Position numbers and translations under genes: made by a program. Below the pieces are notes generated by a model that was not told where the DNA came from, ran no database searches, and worked only from the letters and a program-made list of their open reading frames with translations. Below, one piece after another: positions 8,255 through 16,487 of a stretch of 18,214 bases of DNA; position 1 is the stretch's first letter, and every line of letters starts with the position of its first letter. Origin of the DNA: Trachelipus rathkii (Eukaryota > Arthropoda > Malacostraca > Isopoda > Trachelipodidae); the NCBI GenBank assembly GCA_015478945.1, contig JABUQX010088774.1, forward strand, positions 52,501 to 70,714, written 5' to 3'.

Positions 8255-9277
8255 ATGAAGAGGAATAGTAAAGATAAAGAAGAGGACGAAAGAATGTTGC
8301 AACGACTCGCATCTTTATATACAAATATTGAGGAAGCTCTGGAGTATTATTCCTGGCTTCATACCGAACCAAATTCCCTATTAGAGGAACAAACAAGGAT
8401 TCATTCTAGCAATAGAAACAATGAAGATATTGTTATTGAAGAACAATATCGATATAGAATGGCCACTGTGCCTTGGATAAGCAATGAAAATGCTCAAACA
8501 TTAGAAGACATAGGTCATAATAACAGGTTTACTCCTGTCAATAATTTTACTGTTTATCGTATGCAAGATATTCCTTCAGAACTACCGCCAATAGATAATG
8601 ACTTTGGTTGGTATATTGATATGGTTCTTTCAGATCTTGATTACGAAGAAGATTTGGATAATGTCATCATAGAAGAATGGGAAGGTTCAATAGACACCTT
8701 ATCCCTGTTAGAATGGGAACCTTCCGAGGAAGATGCGTCTTTAATGGCATGGTTAGAAGAACCAGAAGTTATAGATCACATCATGGGTATTTCTAATGAA
8801 AGTGACACTTTCAATAATGAAAATGAGCATCAAGAATCCCCAACAGAATTTATTAACAATGATCATCATCAGATAGAAGAACATGATCAACAGATAGTAG
8901 TTTTTGATCGACATATGATAGATCACGATTATTGTACTAATAATCCTGCATTAGAAGAAAACGATACTTCTTCTGAGAGAGCTAGAAGGCTCCATACAAT
9001 TATGAATAACATAGGTCTGTCTATTGAGGGAACCAGACAACGCCAAATAATTTTGGATGAATTATATGGAGGTTCGATTGAAAGTGAATTCCTCCCGAAC
9101 TTTTCAGATCCTTTCGGAAATAATGAGGATCCAAATAGGGAAGAATATCCCTATGGTTTTGAACATACAGATGTTCAAGTTTTAGAATATTTCCCTTCTA
9201 TTTTTACACCTATAATAGAAATAAAAGAAGAACCAGAAGACATTACTATGGTTATTGAAATAATTTGGGAAGAATGA
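8255..9277 (+). CDS. Acidic, lysine-poor 340-aa protein of unknown function
   Basis: It is the only long ORF in the element and by far the best gene candidate. The first ATG has A at -3, and it ends in TGA at 9275. I recognise no family. The N-terminus is charged (four of the first eight residues are K or R), followed by a helix-like stretch (about 12-36). Residues 110-172 mix Asp/Glu with Trp, Leu, Ile and Phe (for example DLDYEEDLD, LLEWEPSEED, MAWLEEPE), which resembles an acidic transactivation domain. 180-240 is Asn/His/Glu-rich and probably disordered. 241-275 (ERARRLHTIM onward) is the most basic, helix-prone part. Only four lysines occur, at 2, 6, 8 and 324; Lys324 lies in a SUMO consensus (IKEE). 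There is one cysteine (227) and no signal peptide, membrane segment or zinc finger. It is not Gag-like, since Gag is usually basic. A transcriptional or host-interaction role is speculative. Confidence 0.75.
   Translation: MKRNSKDKEEDERMLQRLASLYTNIEEALEYYSWLHTEPNSLLEEQTRIHSSNRNNEDIVIEEQYRYRMATVPWISNENAQTLEDIGHNNRFTPVNNFTVYRMQDIPSELPPIDNDFGWYIDMVLSDLDYEEDLDNVIIEEWEGSIDTLSLLEWEPSEEDASLMAWLEEPEVIDHIMGISNESDTFNNENEHQESPTEFINNDHHQIEEHDQQIVVFDRHMIDHDYCTNNPALEENDTSSERARRLHTIMNNIGLSIEGTRQRQIILDELYGGSIESEFLPNFSDPFGNNEDPNREEYPYGFEHTDVQVLEYFPSIFTPIIEIKEEPEDITMVIEIIWEE
8426..9154 (+). other. Perfect stem-loops inside the ORF
   Basis: Within the coding sequence I see GATATTGTT (8426-8434 with 8442-8450, loop ATTGAAG), GGAAGGTT (8680-8687 with 8718-8725, 30-base loop), the 17-bp palindrome centred at 8805 (arms TGAAAGTG), GATCAA (8885) with 8904-8909, GAGC (8979) with loop TAGAAG, and ATAGGGA (9135-9141 with 9148-9154, loop AGAATA). 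The coding region therefore shares the hairpin habit of the flanking non-coding DNA. Confidence 0.55.
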
Positions 9278-10212
9278 AGATGATGCAAAGCTCCCAACAC
9301 GATTATAATGAATATATGATCTTTAGGCAAGGAAAGAAGTGGATCAGAACCTCTTCTTTAGCAAAAGATAGAATAACTCTGTGTTAAAATAGTCACAATA
9401 TGTAAAAAAATAAGTAACAAAGGTACAAAATAATAGTACATATTACTTTTCAGAAATTGCCACATAATGTATTCATGTATAAAAAAGTAGTGTGTGATGT
9501 AAAGCGGTAACATAATGTGAAGAATAAGAAGAAGGGTGTGAGTAACAGACGATAATTACCCATATTTGTTAAAAACGTTATAGCTGTAGACTTCATGGAA
9601 CAGATTGAGGATACTTCATTTAAATCTGCTCAATAAAAGTTATTGTAGGTATGATCAAAAAGGATCATTGAAAAAGAGAAGAGTAAACATAAAATTTGGA
9701 TTTCAGAGGAAATGTCAAAAATTGTTAAATTAGCTCACACTGATAGCTCCATGAAAACAAACTTCTTACAATAAAATCACCAATGTATATATATATAAAT
9801 ATATATATATATACAGGCTTTAACAATTCATAGTGAAATTTATAAAATTCATACGGGAAAATAGGATATTGGGACCTAGAAGCAAATCAAGTAGAAAATC
9901 AGAAATTTCGAAAATTGCTGTTTTCGCTTCAAGCGCCTTTGTAAATTTTACCCATTATTTAAACAATATTAATAAATTTATATATATATATATATATATT
10001 TAAACATATATATATATTCAATAAAAACAGAAATTTAGAGTTTAAACTCCAGAAGTCAGAATTTATAAGCTTAGTTTGAGATTGGAGTAAGGTAAAAATG
10101 GAATATTCCACAGAACCAAATTTTGAGGAAATATTAATGAGAATATTGTCCTTCATTCAACAGACAGCCAAGGAGAACAGATTACTCCACAGAAATATTG
10201 TATTTTAAATTA
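9278..10212 (+). other. Non-coding region downstream of the ORF
   Basis: No gene is supported. It contains a hairpin at 9333-9359 (AAAGAAG arm, T-T mismatch, GG/CC, loop ATCAGAA), CAGATT (9601) with 9623-9628, CAATAA (9631) with a loop AAG, and ATGATC (9651) with 9663-9668 and loop AAAAAG. It also has a (TA)n palindrome at 9784-9815 and 12-bp palindromes at 10038-10049 and 10099-10110. A minus-strand frame at 9959-10156 starts in low-complexity TA and is not credible. Confidence 0.5.
9632..9775 (+). terminator. Candidate polyadenylation signals for the ORF
   Basis: The first AATAAA after the stop codon is at 9632-9637, followed by a T/G-rich TTATTGTAGGT that could act as a downstream element. 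A second AATAAA is at 9770-9775. In DNA this A-rich such hexamers occur by chance, so the assignment is tentative. Confidence 0.25.
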
Positions 10213-10335
10213 ATATTAATTAAAGAAGTTAATTAATATACAATTGATAACTCTTTTAGGAAGAAAAGAGACTCCTAGAATGAACAAATATCAAGAAAAG
10301 GATATTTTTCAAATAGAAACTCTTAAGAAGAAGAG
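10213..10335 (+). other. Cassette of four consecutive hairpins with AAGAA-type loops
   Basis: Four perfect stem-loops fall in 123 bases: ATATTAATTAA (11-bp stem, loop AGAAG, 10213-10239), CTCTTTT (7 bp, loop AGGAAG, 10251-10270), AAATATC (7 bp, loop AAGAAAAG, 10286-10307) and CTCTT (5 bp, loop AAGAAG, 10320-10335). All loops are pure purine and carry an AGAA or GGAAG core, while the stems differ completely. No reading frame crosses this segment. Confidence 0.65.
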
Positions 10336-12333
10336 ATTACCCAAGCCAACTTAAGTATTAAATTGAAGGAAAGTTTCAGACAAAGAAGTTCAATTCTGCT
10401 TCAGTATCTAGAAGAAGAATATGAATTGCACTTAGATTTTAATATGAATCATTAAATTCTAGCTAGAATACTAGAATAATATTTTATTCTAGCAAAATTT
10501 TAAAATGGAACTTTAAAGAAAAGTTGAAGTTTTGAAAGCAGAATTTATAGGACATTTTATTTATTTTCCTTACTTTTAGGAAATAAATTTAGATTATCAG
10601 TCTTTTGTTTGAAAATTACCAGACATTATGTAACACTAATTTTACAAAGGATTTAGCAATTTTGCTCAAATCATAGATGAACTTTAAAGATACCAAAGCG
10701 GATATCTTAATAACTTTTATCCTCATAAACTTTTGAAAGGCTCAAGTGACAAAAGTTTTACAGAAGAATATGAGAATAAAACAGACATTTTGGAAATGTT
10801 ATAGGAAAAGCTAGAAATATCTTTTAAAATATTTCATGAACCATTTGTTTAGTAATGGAATCCTGATCCTTTGGAACTTTACCTTCAGAATTTTTTTAGC
10901 CGAAAAAGAACATGAGAAGACCCATAGGTGCTTGCTCATTGGAACATTTAAAAAAGGTGTTTATTTATTAATTGTTTTTTTTTTATGTTAATAAATAACA
11001 TATTGTCTTATGCCTACATAGTTTTAAAATAGATAAGAAAAAAGAAAGAAAATAAAGAAATTCACGAGTCCTGAGTGACCTTTGAAGCTTTTACAGGAAA
11101 GAACCTATTGGTTTAATAGCATTGAACAGAAGGTTTCCAAATAAAGGATAGATATGTTTCTTTAGTTTTTTAAGTCTTCAAAAGACTAGATATTTTCAGG
11201 AAGAGATTGATAAGAAAAAGAATAATAACATCAGAAGTCTAACAATTGTAGACATTAAAAGGATCTTCCGTTTGCGATTCAAAGAAGACAACCTATAAAT
11301 GAAGGAATTGGACACCTTTTAGATAGGAACCTCTTCAAAGATAGCTTTCAAAACTTTGATACATTTTACATTTTTGGTTTAAAACCATTTAAAGTGAGTT
11401 TTTCCAGTTGCAGAATGTTTAAACCCTTTGACCCCAGATAAGACGAGTATCGAAGTTTACTTTTGAATGAACTTGACACTTTATTTAAAAGAGTTAAATG
11501 AAAAGCAAGAAGGCTAATTCCTGTTGAAAGAGGAAGATAGGGTATATAAAATACAGAAAAGGTTCTTTATAGAAGTATCTAACTAAGAAAGGTTTAGTTA
11601 CTCGGTCGAAGTTGTGGACAATCTTAGACAACTACGAGTTGGGACTGAAACTTTTTTTAATAATTTCTGGTTAGACAACACCTAACAGAATCCCTCGAGG
11701 CTGCAATTGTGGAAAAGAGGATGGAGAGATCCTTTACTAGTTTCAGAATTCAGAAAAATTTAGGAATTTTCAAACACAGGTTTTGGAGGAGTAATAGACC
11801 TTTTAATAAGGATTTCTAAGCAACTGACTCAGGAAATTTGTGATAATCCTAACAGAAAGGTTTTATGCAAGGAATATATACCGATTAGTTGTTACCTTTG
11901 AGAAACTCGATAAGAAATTAGGAAAGTAATGAAGACTTTCCTTAAGTTTAAAGAAAAGCCTCTTTAGGCATTGAAGAGAATTACAGTCAACAGGGAGATT
12001 AAGAACTCTGTTTTGAGAATAATTAGTGACATAATGGTCAGAAGAAGTGTGTTTAAAAACCACTTGTGTTTCTTATGTTTAATAAGTGCCAAAAAAGGGT
12101 AAAGAGTTAAGAATAGCCGGAAAAGGGAAAGAACAGGATTATCCTGACAATATTCCATCTTGGCAAAGATTTTTACTTTTATCTTGGCAAGGACAGGAAT
12201 TAGGAGTAAACCCTAGCAAATTCTAGCAGGGATCCACCCTAATAACAATAACACTAAAAGTTATTCATGTGAATAAAATGTATGATGAAAACTTTCAAGA
12301 AATTGTTTATAACTTAGTTGGAAAATAAGAAAG
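10336..12333 (+). other. Long hairpin-rich non-coding region
   Basis: About 2 kb with no credible ORF; minus-strand frames near 11863-12158 overlap each other and look random. Better stems include AATTGAA (10361 with 10389), a 14-bp palindrome at 10456-10469 followed by CTAGAATAA (10471-10479 with 10484-10492), AACTTT (10509, loop AAAGA) and a bulged stem at 10559-10588. Others are GTTTATTTATTAA (10959 with 10988, one bulge), AAACTTTT (10727 with 10751), AGTCTT (11173, loop CAA), ATTTAA (11483, loop AAGAG), TAACTAA (11580 with 11594), nested CTCG plus AGTTGT (11601-11638), AGGAAAGT (11920 with 11935, loop AATGAAG) and TTATTC (12261, loop ATGT). Confidence 0.5.
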
Positions 12334-12358
12334 AAATTATAAAAGAAAATTATAATTT
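12334..12358 (+). other. Hairpin with AAGAAAA loop
   Basis: A perfect 9-bp stem, AAATTATAA with 12350-12358, presents the loop AAGAAAA. It repeats the design of 13747-13781, where a 13-bp stem with one bulged A presents AAGAAAAA. Confidence 0.6.
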
Positions 12359-12568
12359 TAAAAGTTTTAAATTTGTTGTGGAAAAGCCTTTTTATCTCAG
12401 ACCTTCTTCTCTCAAATACTTAGAAATGTTAAGAAGTTGTAATGAAAATTGATTTCATAAGAACCTTTAGAGCAACAAGAAAGAAATGGAATCTTCAAGT
12501 TACCGTAATACCACTAAAACACATTGAAATTTATACGTTATTGCAGAAATATGTTTCAAATTTAATTT

Positions 12569-12855
12569 ATATATTTTTATATAAGAAAAATATATTTTTA
12601 TATGGTAAAGAACCATACATATTTTATTTTATTATATATTTTTATATAAGAAAAATATATTTTATATATGGTAAAGAACCATACATATTACAGAAAATTA
12701 TCTTTTATATATTTTTATATAAGAAAAATATATTTTTATATGGTAAAGAACCATACATATTTTATTTTATAGAATCGATTATATATGTATAAGATAAGGA
12801 ATCATACATATTTTACAGAATCGATTACAGATGTATAGGGTAAAGACCCATACAT
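12569..12855 (+). repeat. Tandem stem-loop array, five degenerate units
   Basis: Three units each contain two stem-loops. The first has a 10-bp stem ATATATTTTT with loop ATATAAG (12569-12595, 12634-12660, 12707-12733). The second is TATGG with loop TAAAGAA (12601-12617, 12667-12683, 12739-12755). Two further units lack the first stem-loop and are preceded by AATCGATT. They keep the second with changed but still complementary pairs: ATATGTAT outer stem with GAT/ATC and loop AAGGA (12783-12811), and ATGTAT outer stem with GGG/CCC and loop TAAAGA (12831-12855). Spacing is about 50-73 bp. The 116-codon open frame over this array (12442-12792) is Ile/Tyr/Phe/Lys repeat text and is probably a by-product. 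Confidence 0.75.
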
Positions 12856-14640
12856 ATTTTTAAGAAATTAGCAGGAAATAAATCAGAAACTTCACATAGT
12901 TTAGGTGAATGTTTTTTAAAAAGAGAACATTGGATTTGTTTTCTCTCCTAACATCTGTTAGTAAACTAGCAAGATTGTTGAATTTAGAAAAGATCAACCA
13001 GATAATCCTGGTAAAGTGTTGATTATGATAATCACCAACAGAACGTAAGACTTCAATTTTGTTCCAGAATGAAAAGAATGTAAGAGAAAAGGTAGGAAGT
13101 ATTGACACTATGATTGTTCAATCGCTATTTTCACACTCATTCCCAACAGGAAAGAACAAATTGTTTGAGTCAACCAGACAACTTTAAATTGTGTCTACTA
13201 CAACAAAGAATATTGGGAGACAGTCAGAATAAAAAAGGCCTATGGAAAGTGTCTTTACTGTTCTTTTCTTATTCTTGATGGGAAACTAGACACAGAAGAA
13301 AGTTAAAACTTTAGGAAAAATCCATTAATGAATAAAATTTTTAGATAAAATAATAGATTAATAAATTATTAGAACAGAAGACAGAATTTGATTCTAGGAA
13401 GATATTCAACCACACTGAATTCTAGAAAAATATAATTTTATTTTTCGTTAGTCCTAGAAACTCTCTTGTATAAAATATTTGGTTTTGACCAAGAAAATGT
13501 ACATAAAAACTGCTCAGAATTGTAAGCAATTGTAATATGGGATTGATGAACTGAGGTAGCATAGATTATAAGTTCTAAATCAGAAATTTGAAGTTTAGGT
13601 GCGAAAATGAAAATATGTGAGGATAAGAAGCATTGAGTTGATTGAAAACCACCACTGAAAATTGATAGCAATTCTTCATAGGATTCTCATAAACTTCCAA
13701 ACCAGTACCGTGAAACTAAAATATTTTTTTTTTTATATTTTATCTTTATATTTTTATAAAAGAAAAATTATAAAAAATATAGTTTTATAGTACCACATAA
13801 AGTTGGATTAAAGTTAAGAAATATTAATGAGTTTTCCATTTACTAAACTCATATCAAAGAACATTGTGAAATTGGTTCTTTGAAAATAATTTATTCAGAT
13901 AGAGATATATATATCCATGAAAGACATGTCGGATTATAGCTTAAATAGTTCTCTAATTAGATATTAAGCACAAAAATACAATGGAAATGTTAATTGGTCC
14001 AAGAACAACCAAGAAGGAACATTTTCTTCCAATCTTTCCAATTAATTTCCCGTTATTGTTATCAGTTTGTCTGTATGAATAACAATCTTGATAATTTAGA
14101 AACAATTTCTAGTTAACAGTAATTACATCTTGGCAATGACATGATGACAAAAGTTGATCTTAGAATTAAATTAAAAAGTTTATAATTTTTAACTTGGACC
14201 ATAAAAGATCTTTTTCATAGGTCATTTCTGTCAATCTATCGACAGAAGAAATAATTGAATTTGGCCACTTTCATCTGACAACTTTTTGGAAGACAAGATA
14301 GATAGTTGTAACAGCTTAATAAAAACCAATTTCCATATGTGATCAGGAAATTTGAAAAGATACTATTGATTAGAAATTCTTCATCAGAACCTCATTAGTA
14401 ATCTTAGCAAGGTCCAAACATAAAGAAAGATTAAACATAAGAATGTAACTTCAAAAGTTACAAAGAAGAACCGAAGAAACATCAAAGTCCTTTGGCTGAA
14501 GAGATGAACAACCGATCAGGATTTTATATGAACATCAGGAATTTATATGAATTGTGTTAGAGAGACACATGAAAGCTGAATTATAGCTAATTAGACTCAA
14601 TTAGTATGTGTAAAAATTAATGCTTAAATGATGAATAGAT
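12856..14640 (+). other. Hairpin-rich non-coding region
   Basis: No credible gene is present; minus-strand frames at 12860-13108 and 13438-13671 have no recognisable features. Clear stems are CTAAC (12948, loop ATCT), nested ATCAA plus CCAG (12993-13023), TGATTA (13020, loop TGA) and GAAAAATA (13425 with 13439). Others are the 13-bp bulged stem at 13747-13781 (loop AAGAAAAA), ATGAGTTT (13827 with 13845), TCAAAGAAC (13854-13862 with 13875-13883), ATTGTTAT (14055 with 14079), TAGAAA (14097, loop CAA), TTCTGTC (14226 with 14241) and TGTAACTT (14444-14451 with 14455-14462, loop CAA). A 20-bp tandem duplication (CAGGATTTTATATGAA type) lies at about 14515-14552. Confidence 0.5.
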
Positions 14641-15400
14641 TTTAATACTTTCATATTATTTATATCGGCTTAAATATTTTTCTGTTTTACAGAATATAAA
14701 ACTTTAACATTTTTAACATTTTTTTACTTGTATTTTTTAGTTTTTTATCAGAAAACTTACACTTTTTTTTTCTCTGTGTATATATATATATTCAGTTTTT
14801 TATTTTACTTTTATTATTATTAGTAACGTTAATATATTTTTTTTTTTTGCCCCCAGGGTCCAATTATTTATTTAAATAAAAAAAACTAAATAAAAATCGA
14901 AAAACTTTTTTTTTTATTTTTTAAATCTTTATTTGTTTTGATTTATTATTTTATTTTTATTTAAGAAATCTATAAAAAAAACTAAAATGTTTAGTTAAAA
15001 TTTTTTGTTTTGTTTTAAAAAATAAAATAATATATAGACACATCTCAGAATTAATTTTTTAATTATAAAGTTAAACTATTTTTTTTTTTGTTTTTAAACT
15101 TAACTTTAACTTTAAAACGTTTTTATTAAAAATAATAGATACATTCAGAATTATTTTTAATTACAAAGTTACTATTACTCAGAATTTATTTTTAATTTTG
15201 TTTTAATTAAGAATTAGCGGTGTTGCTATAGTTGCTATATATCACTAGCAGGTATTAATAATAAGAATTTTTTTTAATTTTAAATTGCTAAGTATAATTT
15301 TAACTTTTAATTAAATTTATTTTTATTTTGAACTTTATTTTAATTTTCCAAGCTTTAATTATTATTTTTTCATTATATAATAAATCATTGGAGTGTTATT
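14641..15400. other. A/T homopolymer-rich stretch
   Basis: The base composition changes here. Long T and A runs dominate and the hairpin style of the preceding kilobases fades. An imperfect duplication with a period of about 100 bp is visible (about 15033-15080 and 15133-15176), both units containing a TCAGAATTA motif, T-rich sequence and an AAAGTTA motif. Nothing coding is visible. Confidence 0.5.
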
Positions 15401-16487
15401 ATAATATCAACAACAGTACCTGGATATTAGATTAAGCATTTCTACTTTTGAAAACATAAAAGTATTAATGGACTTTTAAGTTTAAAATCAAATAATCAGA
15501 AACGGTTTTTTTTTAATATTTAACTTTGTAACATTTTTAATTGTAATTATAACAGCTCCAATAACCTTACCCAACATATTTTTGAGGTGTGAATGAATGG
15601 GAAAAATATACATATAAATTAAGATTTTTTTTCGATATAAAGTTAAAAGTGACCCATCCAATTTAGATTATAATTTAATTTTCCCTGTAAAAATTTTTTT
15701 TTATAACTAGCATAAACCAACTGACCCATAACATTGCTTTTACATTCAACCAGAAACCAGGCAACAAAATTTTCATTAAAAACTGTTAGCCTACACATTG
15801 TCATACCGTCCAGAAAATCCTTTCTTTTGGACCGTTGGTTTGTTTGATTAAGAATAATGGGGACTGCCTGTAATTATCTGCGTCCCGTCCAACAAATAAA
15901 GAATAATTGGATTACAGTCTTTACATTTTTCTCATTACCTGTACCCAATTCGCAAACTGCTTTTGCTTGCTTTTTAATATGTTTGTATCAATGTTTCTCA
16001 TATTAATGGGCTTTCACAAGTGCTGCTTATAATATTTTTCTCGAGATTTACCTTTGTGTACTAATTCAAATATTTCTTGTTACGTTATTGTTCAGTTTAC
16101 CTTAAGATTTTAGTAAGTTGTTTGTTTTATGAATCGTAACCTTCGTGTCTTTTGCTAACCTAGTACTGTGAACCTTTGTCCATCCTTGCATTGTGACGTA
16201 AAACTTTTCTTTTACTAACATTTCATGAAATTGATCCAGAAGACCAATAGATTTAGTTAATAACTTTAACTCCATTTTTTTTAATTAAAGAATGAATTTA
16301 TTGATTAATTTATCTAATCAGATTAAAATTTGATTCAAATAGTAAAGTAGCTTTAACTTCAACTAACATAAATTTTCATGAATAAAAATTTATCATATTT
16401 TAGTTTTGAGAGATTTTGAATTAAGATGTTTAAGTGCAGCTTTAAACAGAACCAATCCTGGTCCTCAATTTCTGGGAGCCGGGATAA
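15401..16487. other. Unique non-coding sequence before the right LTR
   Basis: Moderately AT-rich unique sequence with no open frame over 60 codons and no RNA gene that I can recognise. It would correspond to the 3' untranslated part of the element. Confidence 0.45.
16474..16487 (+). promoter_or_regulatory. Candidate polypurine tract
   Basis: GGGAGCCGGGATAA lies immediately before the TG that opens the right LTR. Plus-strand priming in LTR elements uses a purine-rich tract at exactly this place. The CC interruption makes it imperfect, so this is supportive but not decisive. Confidence 0.4.

Noticed and set aside
11863..12158. Minus-strand frames of 64-66 codons
   Set aside because: They overlap in different frames, lack motifs, and lie over + strand stem-loops; they are at the length expected by chance.
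12442..12792. 116-codon open frame on the + strand
   Set aside because: Most of it is Ile/Tyr/Phe/Lys text generated by the tandem stem-loop array. Units change length by non-multiples of three, and no family or start context supports it.
4973..13781. CRISPR-like array reading of the repeated hairpins
   Set aside because: The stems differ and spacing is irregular; there are no constant repeats with unique spacers, and the DNA is eukaryotic in character.
8206..14150. Reverse-transcriptase YxDD candidates at GATGAT, GATGAC and ATCATC words
   Set aside because: The surrounding residues do not fit, frames are closed by stops on both sides, and some lie inside the acidic ORF in another frame.
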